A stretch of DNA of 14,332 nucleotides from positions 1 to 14,332 of the forward strand of contig CALXAS010000019.1 in the NCBI GenBank assembly GCA_944386315.1, in the 5' to 3' direction. Below, piece after piece: positions 1-6,421 of the stretch (positions within the stretch are counted from its first letter, which is position 1; the number at the start of each line of letters is the position of its first letter). Below the pieces are notes generated by a model. That model saw only the letters and a program-made list of their open reading frames with translations, searched no databases and was not told the DNA's origin. The translations under genes and the position numbers were made by a program. Origin of the DNA: an uncultured Clostridia bacterium (lineage in GTDB: Bacteria; Bacillota; Clostridia; TANB77; CAG-508).

Positions 1-205
1 CCATATTCCACTTTTCTGCACTATCTGCATGTTCTACACCTTCTGCTGTACTAATCATAGTTATCTTAGAAAGATAAAAAGGCATATCCTTTTCCCCTTC
101 TACACTATATCTAATCATCATGAGCCCTACTATGCAAATTAAAATAACAAGAAAAGCTACGGCAAGAACCGCTTTTACAATCTCTTTCTTTTTTTGTTTT
201 TCCAA
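1..205 (-). CDS. Unknown single-pass membrane protein, N-terminal part only
   Basis: The reading frame starts at a TTG (203-205) five to twelve bases after a good AGGAGG site (213-218) and runs off the left edge, so about 68 residues are visible. It opens with a lysine-rich stretch (MEKQKKKEIVK), followed by a hydrophobic segment at about residues 11-31 that is probably a membrane anchor with the rest outside the cell, and then a polar region. I do not recognise the family. The start lies only 23 bases after the encoded CCA end of tRNA-Ser with no terminator between, so tRNA and mRNA are probably on one transcript. The opposite-strand reading frame over this region is a shadow that crosses the tRNA. 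The coding call is fairly sure; function is unknown. Confidence 0.65.
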   Translation of the reverse strand, partial: MEKQKKKEIVKAVLAVAFLVILICIVGLMMIRYSVEGEKDMPFYLSKITMISTAEGVEHADSAEKWNM

Positions 206-228
206 GTTAGAACCTCCTGCTTTTGTTT

Positions 229-319
229 TGGCGGAGTGGGTGGGATTCGAACCCACGTGCCAATTTCTTGGCGAACTGTTTTCGAGACAGCTTCGTTATG
301 ACCGCTTCGATACCACTCC
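229..319 (-). tRNA. tRNA-Ser (anticodon CGA)
   Basis: Read on the minus strand this folds as a class II tRNA. The acceptor GGAGTGG (5' end at 319) pairs with CCACTCC (233-239), followed by discriminator G and an encoded CCA at 229-231. The anticodon loop reads CUCGAAA, giving anticodon CGA for the serine codon UCG. A long variable arm (GCCAA-GAAA-TTGGC) is typical of serine tRNAs, and the T arm carries GTGGGTTCGAATCCCAC. It lies 35 bases after the stop of tadA. A serine tRNA beside tadA is also seen in Bacillus. Confidence 0.96.
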
Positions 320-330
320 TTTTTTATTGT

Positions 331-352
331 ATGTCCCTCTTTTACGGGACAT
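331..352 (-). other. Short hairpin between tadA and tRNA-Ser
   Basis: ATGTCCC (331-337) and GGGACAT (346-352) form a perfect 7-bp stem around an 8-base loop, in the 35-base gap between the tadA stop and the tRNA 5' end. No U-tract follows on the minus strand (the next bases read ACAATAAAAAAGG), so it is not a convincing terminator. It may be a processing or stabilising element of a tadA-tRNA transcript. A TACAAT sequence at 326-331 could act as a -10 for the tRNA, but I see no -35. Confidence 0.4.
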
Positions 353-354
353 TC

Positions 355-819
355 CTACTTTCTTTTTTTCTTTCTTAATATTTGGAAAAAGTCTTGCAAA
401 ATCCTTTCGCATTCTTCTTGCAAAATTCCCTTTTCTATCTCTACGTGATGGTTAAAAGGATAGTCTTCTAATAGATTTAAAACGCTACCACAGGCTCCTG
501 TTTTGCTATCCATTGTTCCTATGTACACTTTTTTTAATCTTGCTTGTATCATGGCTCCTGCACACATAGAGCATGGCTCTAGTGTAACATACATTTCGCA
601 ATCCTGCAAGCGCCATGCCCCTAACTTTTTACTTGCTTTTTGAATGGCTCTTATTTCTGCATGATGGGTAGTATCTTTTTTGGCTTCTTTTTGGTTATGC
701 GCTCTTGCAATAATTTTTCCTTCTTTTACAATAACTGCTCCTACGGGTACCTCGTCTTCTTCAAATGCTTTTTTTGCCTCTTTTAGGGCTTCTTTCATAA
801 ATTTTTCTTTACTTTCCAT
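355..819 (-). CDS. tadA: tRNA-specific adenosine deaminase TadA
   Basis: A zinc-dependent deaminase that converts A34 to inosine in tRNA-Arg(ACG). Numbered from the longer start at 831 (158 residues), it shows the signature HAE (H57, E59), with E59 the proton shuttle, and the zinc-ligand motif PCSMC (C87, C90), within the usual spacing and length of the family. I prefer the ATG at 819 (154 residues) because GAGAGG lies at the right distance in front of it, whereas the ATG at 831 has only a weak site. The start lies inside the end of the upstream antitoxin fragment, whose stop is 8 bases inside tadA, so translation is probably coupled. tRNA-Ser follows 35 bases downstream. The family call is firm. 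Confidence 0.95.
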   Translation of the reverse strand: MESKEKFMKEALKEAKKAFEEDEVPVGAVIVKEGKIIARAHNQKEAKKDTTHHAEIRAIQKASKKLGAWRLQDCEMYVTLEPCSMCAGAMIQARLKKVYIGTMDSKTGACGSVLNLLEDYPFNHHVEIEKGILQEECERILQDFFQILRKKKRK

Positions 820-1006
820 TTTTCCTCTCATTTCTTTGCTTCGTTTTTATATTTATATCCTCCAATATTTCAGATAGATTATGGTAGCTCTTATATTTAT
901 CTGGGCTCTTTGTTATTTCATCCGCTTCTGCCATTGCCTCTAACATTTCATCGCTAAATTTTGGCTTTTTAATGGCAAAAGGAATACTCTCAGTTATAAC
1001 AAACAA
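809..1006 (-). CDS. RelB/DinJ-like antitoxin lacking its DNA-binding half
   Basis: This 65-residue frame starts at a TTG (1004-1006) with a strong GGAGGTGG site (1013-1020). Residues 6-50 resemble the C-terminal half of RelB/DinJ antitoxins: the ESIPFAIKKP stretch, then EAMAEADEI, then a lysine/tyrosine segment and LSEILEDI. That part normally wraps the RelE/YafQ toxin. The ribbon-helix-helix half (about 40 residues) is absent: an in-frame TAA lies two codons upstream, and only 40 bases separate this frame from the hicB stop. No relE-type toxin gene is visible nearby. The last 15 residues are basic and look like run-on. The end overlaps the tadA start by 11 bases. It may be an expressed anti-toxin fragment or a decaying remnant; the resemblance comes from motif memory. 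Confidence 0.6.
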   Translation of the reverse strand: MFVITESIPFAIKKPKFSDEMLEAMAEADEITKSPDKYKSYHNLSEILEDINIKTKQRNERKNGK

Positions 1007-1046
1007 TTGTTACCACCTCCTATTAAAAAGTATACTACTATTCTTC

Positions 1047-1499
1047 TTATTGTTCTTTATATATTTTCTGTAATAATGCCTCTTCTAGTGTTTTTGAAAA
1101 ATTTATTTTTAAACTTTCTGCTTTTGCATTTATCCATTTAGGTATATTTACTGTCTTTTTTATCAATTCTTTTCCCCATTTTTCAGCAAATGAGCTTATA
1201 TCTACCGCTATATATGTTTTGAATTTAGAAACATAATCCCAATTTTCTATATCTAAATGTTTTTCTAATTCTTCAAACGACACATCCTCAATTTTGCTTG
1301 ATTTTGGTATTTTATTCCCTTCTTCCATTTCGTCTAATACTAGACCTGCGATTAAGTCCTCTGCCATTGACATGGCTTCTTCTAATGTGCTACCACAAGT
1401 AGAAGCACTTGTATTTAATGCTTTTTGTAAATCTGGAACAAAAACAGAATATCCTCCCTCTTTTTCCTCATAAAATAATACTGGATAAATAACTTTCAT
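1047..1499 (-). CDS. hicB: HicB-family antitoxin
   Basis: A 150-residue antitoxin of the HicAB type II toxin-antitoxin class. Residues 1-65 form the HicB partial RNase-H-like fold: KVIYPVLFYEEKEGGYSVFVPD, then the G-STLEEAMSMAEDLI segment. Residues 100-150 carry a putative ribbon-helix-helix DNA-binding tail (KKTVNIPKWINAKAESLKINFSKTLEEAL), as in the longer HicB proteins, so it probably binds its own promoter. The ATG at 1499 has AAGGAGG at 1510-1516. It follows hicA by 33 bases in the toxin-first order typical of hicAB. The partner toxin frame is broken, so this antitoxin is currently an orphan. It could restrain HicA toxins encoded elsewhere. Confidence 0.88.
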   Translation of the reverse strand: MKVIYPVLFYEEKEGGYSVFVPDLQKALNTSASTCGSTLEEAMSMAEDLIAGLVLDEMEEGNKIPKSSKIEDVSFEELEKHLDIENWDYVSKFKTYIAVDISSFAEKWGKELIKKTVNIPKWINAKAESLKINFSKTLEEALLQKIYKEQ

Positions 1500-1532
1500 T
1501 ATTATATTTCCTCCTTATTTACAAGCAAGGGT

Positions 1533-1716
1533 CTATTTCAACCCCGCTTGTTTTAAGATATTGTTAAGAGTTCCTTTCGGGATATCTCCTTTATGGTTTG
1601 GTACGGGTATACTTCCGCTTTATCTCATTATGTCTATATATGTAGTGTGAACCATTTGTACGAAAATGATACCAACCGTTGGAGATTAACAATTTCTCTA
1701 GTTCTCGAAATGTCAT
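1533..1716 (-). pseudogene. hicA: HicA toxin gene, single-base frameshift
   Basis: The ATG at 1716 has an AGGAGG site (1724-1729) and reads a HicA start with the double-stranded-RNA-binding fold and catalytic histidine (TNGSH, H24), then HNEIK. Near 1614-1623 the frame shifts by one base. The frame that continues gives GSIPVPNHKGDIPKGTLNNILKQAGLK and a stop at 1533-1535, the standard HicA C-terminus. Total length is 184 bases, one more than a multiple of three, so one extra base explains everything; corrected, the product is 60 residues. Without correction translation ends in the reading frame at a TAA shortly after the lesion. HicA is an mRNA interferase. This is either true inactivation or a sequencing/assembly error. 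The element is too short and broken to stand out as an ordinary open frame. Confidence 0.85.
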
Positions 1717-1738
1717 GACAATTCCTCCTAACAGTTAT

Positions 1739-1768
1739 ATTATACTACGTATTATACGTATTTGTCAA
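1739..1768 (-). promoter_or_regulatory. hicAB promoter
   Basis: On the minus strand a perfect TTGACA (1763-1768) and a perfect TATAAT (1739-1744) are separated by 18 bases. The start of hicA lies about 22 bases further on. This is a strong housekeeping (sigma-A) type promoter. Confidence 0.85.
1746..1760. promoter_or_regulatory. Palindromic operator inside the hicAB promoter
   Basis: TACGTA-TTA-TACGTA is a perfect inverted repeat with a 3-base spacer, lying wholly between the -35 and -10 of the hicA promoter. A repressor here would block RNA polymerase. HicB with its ribbon-helix-helix tail is the obvious candidate. The binding itself is inferred. Confidence 0.65.
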
Positions 1769-1842
1769 TAGTTATTATCATTATTCTTAAAAATCTGACA
1801 CACTAAACTATTTAAAATATTCAAAGGATTTTTTCAATCTTA

Positions 1843-1872
1843 AAACCGCCACAAGCATTGAAAGGGCGGTTT
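1843..1872 (-). terminator. Terminator after tRNA-Arg
   Basis: AAACCGCC (1843-1850) pairs with GGCGGTTT (1865-1872) around a 14-base loop. It lies 6 bases past the tRNA CCA end, and on the minus strand the stem runs into TTTTAA. GC-rich stem and position support termination of tRNA-Arg; the U-tract is short. It separates the tRNA from the hicA promoter. Confidence 0.6.
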
Positions 1873-1877
1873 CTCTT

Positions 1878-1954
1878 TGGTGTGCCAGAAGGGAATCGAA
1901 CCCCCGACCTGCAGTTTAGGAAACTGTCGCTCTATCCTACTGAGCTACTGGCAC
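1878..1954 (-). tRNA. tRNA-Arg (anticodon CCU)
   Basis: On the minus strand GTGCCAG (5' end at 1954) pairs with CTGGCAC. The anticodon loop reads UUCCUAA, so the anticodon is CCU for the arginine codon AGG. The T arm has GGGGGTTCGATTCCC. The discriminator A (1881) is followed by an encoded CCA (1878-1880). All arms are of normal size. Confidence 0.96.
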
Positions 1955-1968
1955 ATATTATGTTTTTT

Positions 1969-1997
1969 ATTGTAGCATACTATTTTCTTTTTTGCAA
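1969..1997 (-). promoter_or_regulatory. tRNA-Arg promoter
   Basis: On the minus strand TTGCAA (1992-1997) and TACAAT (1969-1974), with 17 bases between and a TG extension (TGCTACAAT), end 14 bases before the tRNA 5' end. Confidence 0.7.
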
Positions 1998-2039
1998 GGA
2001 GTGTATTTTTAGATTTTAGTATCTTTTTTCTACATTTTA

Positions 2040-2048
2040 TGCTATAAT
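2040..2048 (+). promoter_or_regulatory. Extended -10 promoter of the ttcA-like gene
   Basis: TGCTATAAT is a perfect extended -10 element, 37 bases before the ATG at 2086. No good -35 is visible, as is common for extended -10 promoters. The ribosome site AAGGAGG is at 2069-2075. Confidence 0.6.
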
Positions 2049-2085
2049 ACTAACTTGAAAAGCGTAAAAAGGAGGCTTTAGAACG

Positions 2086-2796
2086 ATGCAAAAAATTTTA
2101 GGCTATATGAGAAAAGCAATAAAAGACTATAATATGATTGAAGATGGCGACAAAATTGCTGTATGTTTATCGGGTGGCAAAGATTCCATTACCTTATTGC
2201 TAGGGTTAAAACAGTTACAACGTTTTTTTAATAAACAATTTGATATCATTGCAGTTAGTGTAAATCCTGGCTTTGACTTTTTTGATACTTCTTTTTTGAA
2301 AAAAACTTGTGAGGAAATTCAAGTTCCTCTTATCATAGAAAATAGTAATATTAAGGAAATAGTTTTTGATATCCGCAAAGAAAAAAGACCATGCTCGTTA
2401 TGTGCCAATATTCGCAGAGGCATTTTAAATTCTGTTGCCATTCGAGAAGGGTGCAACAAAATTGCGTTAGGGCATAATGAAGATGATGTTTTAGAAACTT
2501 TTTTAATGAATTTATTTCTAACTGGTGCTTTTTCTACTTTTGGACCATCTACTTACATGGACCGTTCTCACATTACGGTTATCAGACCTCTTGTATATGC
2601 ACCTGAAAAAGAAATTAGGAAGTTTGTAAAAAGAGAAAACATTGCTGTTATGCAGAAGAATTGCCCTATGGACGGCGTCTCTAAGAGGGAATATATGAAG
2701 AATTTACTATTTCAGCTAAACTTAGATATCCCTATGGTTAGAGCAAATTTAATGGGAGTGATTAAGAGGAACCATATTAAGGGTTGGCATGAATAA
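2086..2796 (+). CDS. ttcA: TtcA-family tRNA-thiolating ATPase
   Basis: A PP-loop (adenine nucleotide alpha hydrolase) protein of 236 residues. It carries the ATP loop SGGKDS (29-34), the CxxC pair C103/C106 (RPCSLC), the GHNEDD motif (129-134) and a third cysteine C193 (KNCPMD). In TtcA of E. coli the two CxxC cysteines and further cysteines support an iron-sulfur cluster used for 2-thiocytidine at position 32 of certain tRNAs, so that is the likely reaction. The protein is shorter than E. coli TtcA (about 310 residues), as are many Bacillota homologues, so the exact substrate is less sure than the family. It is transcribed alone, from an extended -10 promoter to the terminator at 2811-2856. 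TilS (lysidine synthase) is a weaker alternative because it lacks the CxxC pair. Confidence 0.85.
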   Translation: MQKILGYMRKAIKDYNMIEDGDKIAVCLSGGKDSITLLLGLKQLQRFFNKQFDIIAVSVNPGFDFFDTSFLKKTCEEIQVPLIIENSNIKEIVFDIRKEKRPCSLCANIRRGILNSVAIREGCNKIALGHNEDDVLETFLMNLFLTGAFSTFGPSTYMDRSHITVIRPLVYAPEKEIRKFVKRENIAVMQKNCPMDGVSKREYMKNLLFQLNLDIPMVRANLMGVIKRNHIKGWHE

Positions 2797-2810
2797 TGTT
2801 CCTACAAGGG

Positions 2811-2856
2811 AAAAGAGAAAAATAAGTGCACAATATGCTTATCTTTCTCTTTTTTT
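2811..2856. terminator. Bidirectional terminator between ttcA and pgcA
   Basis: AAAAGAGAAA-A-ATAAG (2811-2826) pairs with CTTAT-C-TTTCTCTTTT (2838-2853), with a single A/C mismatch and an 11-base loop, followed by more T residues to 2856. The stem is A/T-rich but 15 bp long. It ends the plus-strand ttcA transcript and, on the other strand, lies just after the pgcA stop. Confidence 0.75.
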
Positions 2857-2864
2857 AGTAAAAT

Positions 2865-4584
2865 TTATTTGTTTTGTAGGTCTGCCTTTATCTTTTCTAT
2901 TTGTTCTTTTGCTCCCTGGGATGTATTTTCTCTTACGCCTACATAGTATTTTATTTTTGGTTCTGTTCCAGATGGACGAACACAACACCATGCACTATTT
3001 TCTAATTCGTAATATAAAACATTGGATTTTGGAAGTCCAGTTGCTACTTTCTTTCCTGTTTCTATATCTAATATTTCTTGTTCTTTATAATCTCTTATTC
3101 TTTGTATCTTATATCTCCCCAAGGTTTTAGGTGGTTCTTTTCTCAAAGTATCTATCATCTCTTGCATTTTCTTTGCCCCATCCATTCCCTTTAAGGTTAC
3201 TTGCATGGTTTCTTCTTGGTAATAACCATATTTTTGATATAGTTTTTGTAACTCTTCCTCTATGCTACTATTTTGCTCTTTATAATAGGCTGCCGCTTCA
3301 CAAAGCATCATAACTGCTACTACTCCATCTTTATCTCTTGCATGTGTGCCTACTAGGCATCCGTAGCTTTCTTCAAATCCAAATAGAAAAGTATATTCTT
3401 TTGTTTTCTCAAATTCTTTTATCTTTTCTCCTATATATTTAAAACCTGTTAGTACGTCAAACACAGCTACGCCGTAGTCTTTTGCAATAGCATCTGCCAT
3501 AGTAGAAGACACTATACTCTTCACAATAGCTGCGTTTTGTGGTATTTCTGCCTTTTTCTTTTTTTCTGCTAAAAGATAGTTTAAAATGACAATGGCAGAC
3601 ATATTTCCTGTAAGAGGTATGTATTCTCCTGTTTCTTTTTCTTTTACGTATACGCCTAGTCTATCTGCATCTGGATCGGTGGCAAGTACCAATTCTGCAT
3701 TTCTTTGCTTTGCCCATTTTAATGCTAAGGCAAATGCCTTTTTATCTTCGGGATTAGGATATTCCACGGTTGGGAAGTCTCCATCTGGTTTTTCTTGTTC
3801 TGGTACAACAAATACATTTGTAAAACCCATTTCTTTTAAGATTTTCTGTACTGGCTCATTTCCTGCCCCATGAAGTGGTGTATAGACAATACTGATATCT
3901 TTTTGCTTTGCAATCACTTCTGGATGAATGGATTGTTTTTTTAGTTCTTCTATATAAGCATCATCTATTTCTTGACCTACTTCTTGGTATAAGCCTTTTT
4001 GAATAGCTTCTTCTTTTTCCATAGTCTGTATGCAAGTATAATCGGAAATACGATTTACTTCTTCCATGATAAACTGGTCTTTTGGGGATGTAATTTGCGC
4101 TCCATCTTCCCAATAAACTTTATATCCGTTATATTCTGGCGGATTATGACTTGCTGTAATCATCACTCCTGCTACGCATCCGCAATTTTCTAACAGCAAA
4201 GGATAGTTCTGGTACTGGTCTTAAACTTTGAAATACGTAGGCTTTTATTCCGTTGGCGTTCATACATAAGGCTGTTTGCTCTGCGAATTCTTTAGACATA
4301 TGTCTAGAATCATAACTAATGGCTACTCCATCCTCTTCTCTTTTTTCTTTTTTGATAAAGTTAGCTACTCCTTGCGAAGCTTTCCCTACGGTATAGCGGT
4401 TCATACGGTTCGTTCCAGCTCCTAATATACCTCTTAATCCTGCTGTTCCGAAACTTAAATCTTTATAAAATCTATCTTTAATTTCCTCTTCGTTTCCTTC
4501 TATGGTCTCTAGCTCTTTTTTGGTTTCTTCATCGAAAAACGGATTTTCTCTCCATTCTTCATATTTTTTTCTATACTCTTCCAT
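2865..4584 (-). pseudogene. pgcA: Phosphoglucomutase, split by a one-base frameshift
   Basis: A phosphohexose mutase (glucose-6-phosphate to glucose-1-phosphate). The N-terminal piece (ATG at 4584, AGGAAGG at 4590-4596) reads to PELSFAVRKL and then leaves frame. From 4181 down the next frame gives GCVAGVMITASHNPPEYNGY, with the phosphoserine loop TASHNP, then the metal loop DPDADRLG, the sugar loop GFEESYG and the phosphate-binding RPSGTEPKIKYY. The two pieces overlap at 4144-4199. The span is 1720 bases, one more than a multiple of three; removing one base near 4182 gives a full-length 572-residue protein, the normal size. It lies 94 bases after the UDP-sugar pyrophosphorylase, and together they would make UDP-sugars. 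A central enzyme broken this way may be a sequence error rather than true loss. Confidence 0.92.
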
Positions 4585-4678
4585 TCCAACCTTCCTTTCC
4601 CTTTTCCTGTGCTTTATTTGATACCATGAAATCTTCCTCTTTTTTCCTAACTTTAAACTATATTTCGCCTTTTTTACT

Positions 4679-5923
4679 TTATTCTATTCCATGAAATGCT
4701 TTATATAGTTTTCTTGCTGTCTCTGGACTGTCTACGCCTGTGGCATTTTTCACAGGTGCAAATTCTTCTTCTCTTTTTACTCTCATAATTGCCATATCCT
4801 CTAAGCTTTCAAAAGCATCAAATAGGAATGCCTCATATTTGTAAGCATTTGGCTCCGTTGGTTTTACAATGTTTCCTTGGCTGTCCATATATTCTATTTT
4901 TTTATGGGCACTGTGGTAAGGAAGTTTATCTTTACTGATTTCTTCTATAGCTTCTATATGAAAAATATTACATAGAATGTGGGATTCTCCATATTTTAAT
5001 TCTCCATTTTCTTCTCTTTCTTCTGACATTTCCTTAGAAATTTCTGTATATTCTACTACACTAGGTCTTCCATTTCTTCTGCAAAATACACCTACTCTTT
5101 CTTCCGGGCATGCCTTTACCACACTCTTTCCTCCCGCTAATACTTTCTTTTCCATACATAATCCTACTAAGATTGGATCTACCATTTTTGCTAAAACGTT
5201 ATCTACTCCTCCTATAAAGGCCCACTGGATTCCTCTTGCTTTCATATCATAGATAACTCCATTTTTTCTCATGGATACAAAAATGCCTCCATGACCATCG
5301 GCTGCTTGGTTCACAAGACCTTCTGTATTTAATAGAATCTTTCCTTTTTCATTTACTACTGGTAGCTCTCCTTGCATGAAAAAAAATACATCTTGCTTTG
5401 GATAACCAAAATACGAATGTTTTTCGAAAAAGTCCACTGTTTCCGTATGGTTTTGTCTACTTGTCATGATATACCAAGGAACATAAACACCATATTGCCT
5501 CTGTGCTTCTTTTAATGTGTCACATAAAATTTCAAAAATACTTTTATGGCTTTCTAGCCCTAAGTCATAAGTTCCTTTTGGTCCATTATGTCCTAATCTA
5601 GTACCTTGTCCCCCTGCCATGGTTACTACTGCATATTTTCCTTCTTTGATTAATTTTTCTCCTGTTTCTAGTAATTTTTGCTTTTCTTCTTGCTCTATTT
5701 TATCTTTTTCAATATAAGAAATGGGTTCTATGCTTGCACTCGAAATCACTTCTTTTTGTATGGACTTTCCATACAATTTCTCTATTTGTGGGAAATCTAT
5801 CGTTAATATTTCATCTAATAATTTTTCTTGTTTATTTTTATCCATTTTGGTATAACATGCTAAAAGTTGTTCTTGTCCGTGTTTTTTTAGCATTTCTCTT
5901 ACTGCTTGTTCTTTTTCATTCAT
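4679..5923 (-). CDS. UDPGP-family UDP-sugar pyrophosphorylase
   Basis: A 414-residue nucleotidyltransferase that joins UTP and a sugar-1-phosphate to give UDP-sugar and pyrophosphate. Residues 100-117 hold the nucleotide loop VTMAGGQGTRLGHNGPKG. Later come PWYIMTSRQNH, the uridine-contacting AADGHGGIF, and FIGGVDNVLAK. The family covers UDP-glucose and UDP-N-acetylhexosamine enzymes; I cannot fix the sugar from the sequence, but the phosphoglucomutase next door favours glucose-1-phosphate. The frame is open to an ATG at 6022, but that region holds a sigma-A promoter (-10 at 6011-6016), so the ATG at 5923 is the start. Its ribosome site (AAGGAT, 5935-5940) is weak. The leader of about 80 bases is otherwise unexplained. 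Confidence 0.85.
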   Translation of the reverse strand: MNEKEQAVREMLKKHGQEQLLACYTKMDKNKQEKLLDEILTIDFPQIEKLYGKSIQKEVISSASIEPISYIEKDKIEQEEKQKLLETGEKLIKEGKYAVVTMAGGQGTRLGHNGPKGTYDLGLESHKSIFEILCDTLKEAQRQYGVYVPWYIMTSRQNHTETVDFFEKHSYFGYPKQDVFFFMQGELPVVNEKGKILLNTEGLVNQAADGHGGIFVSMRKNGVIYDMKARGIQWAFIGGVDNVLAKMVDPILVGLCMEKKVLAGGKSVVKACPEERVGVFCRRNGRPSVVEYTEISKEMSEEREENGELKYGESHILCNIFHIEAIEEISKDKLPYHSAHKKIEYMDSQGNIVKPTEPNAYKYEAFLFDAFESLEDMAIMRVKREEEFAPVKNATGVDSPETARKLYKAFHGIE

Positions 5924-6010
5924 ATTTACAATCCATCCTTTCTCGCCCAAAAGGCTTAGTTCTCCCAGTTTTTTCATTTCTTTTGCAATGTTATTATATC
6001 TTGTTCGATT

Positions 6011-6039
6011 ATCATATCGCATTATTTATATTTCGTCAA
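6011..6039 (-). promoter_or_regulatory. Promoter of the pyrophosphorylase/pgcA pair
   Basis: On the minus strand TTGACG (6034-6039) and TATGAT (6011-6016) are spaced by 17 bases, close to the sigma-A consensus. It sits inside the 5' end of the open frame and so decides the downstream start at 5923. Confidence 0.7.
6032..6038 (-). promoter_or_regulatory. Possible Spo0A box over the -35
   Basis: TGACGAA on the minus strand fits the Spo0A consensus TGNCGAA and overlaps the -35 TTGACG, a position used by Spo0A at activated sigma-A promoters. A single 7-base match can be chance, and TTGACG itself supplies most of it. Confidence 0.3.
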
Positions 6040-6057
6040 ATATTATTTTTTTATACG

Positions 6058-6085
6058 AAAAAAATGCCCTTTGAAAGGCATTTTT
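6058..6085 (-). terminator. Terminator of the mazEF-like operon
   Basis: AAAAATGCC (6060-6068) pairs with GGCATTTTT (6077-6085) around an 8-base loop. On the minus strand the stem ends in a run of T residues and begins directly after the toxin stop codon. It also shields the next promoter at 6011-6039. Confidence 0.88.
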
Positions 6086-6421
6086 CTATTCTTCTATGCT
6101 TTCTATTTCGGCATGAATAATATGAATGACATCTTCTAATATATCTTTCGGTAGTTCTTCTACTATTTGATAGGTTCTACTATTTAAATCCAATGCTTTT
6201 ATATGCTCACATAAGATAACTCCTGTTGTTTTCGTTCTCTCATCCAATGGAATATGCAAAGGAAAATGATTATTTGTGTTTGTAATAGGACACACAATCG
6301 CTAATTTTGTTTTTTGATTAAAAATAGCATTACTCACTACAACAGCAGGTCTAAAACCTGCTTGTTCATGCCCTGCTTGTGGATTGAAGTTTAGTTTTAT
6401 AATACTTCCTTGTTTTACCAT
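6086..6421 (-). CDS. mazF: MazF/PemK-type mRNA interferase toxin
   Basis: A 111-residue ribosome-independent endoribonuclease toxin of the MazF/PemK/ChpB class. It shows the usual N-terminal IIKLNFNP strand, the GFRPAVVVSN motif with R24, and CPITNT with T47; those arginine and threonine residues match the catalytic pair of MazF. The frame is open to 6448, but the ATG at 6421 is preceded by AAGGAG (6429-6434) with 7-base spacing and gives the canonical MV-KQGSIIKL start; the upstream MGRSRRRR stretch is just antitoxin sequence in another frame. The start overlaps the antitoxin stop by 7 bases, so the two are translationally coupled. All expected residues are present, so it is probably active. 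Confidence 0.92.
   Translation of the reverse strand: MVKQGSIIKLNFNPQAGHEQAGFRPAVVVSNAIFNQKTKLAIVCPITNTNNHFPLHIPLDERTKTTGVILCEHIKALDLNSRTYQIVEELPKDILEDVIHIIHAEIESIEE

Noticed and set aside
1878..1954. tRNA-Arg as an integration site bringing in the toxin-antitoxin patch
   Set aside because: No second copy of the tRNA 3' end was found in the window and no integrase gene is present.
2789..3130. Hydrophobic 113-residue plus-strand frame after ttcA
   Set aside because: It runs through the terminator at 2811-2856 and is antisense to the pgcA coding region.
5924..6022. Upstream extension of the UDP-sugar pyrophosphorylase
   Set aside because: The extension covers a TTGACG-17-TATGAT promoter, so it is untranslated leader.
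5734..6120. 128-residue plus-strand reading frame rich in F and L
   Set aside because: It mirrors the purine-rich minus-strand coding sequence and crosses a promoter and a terminator; no ribosome site.
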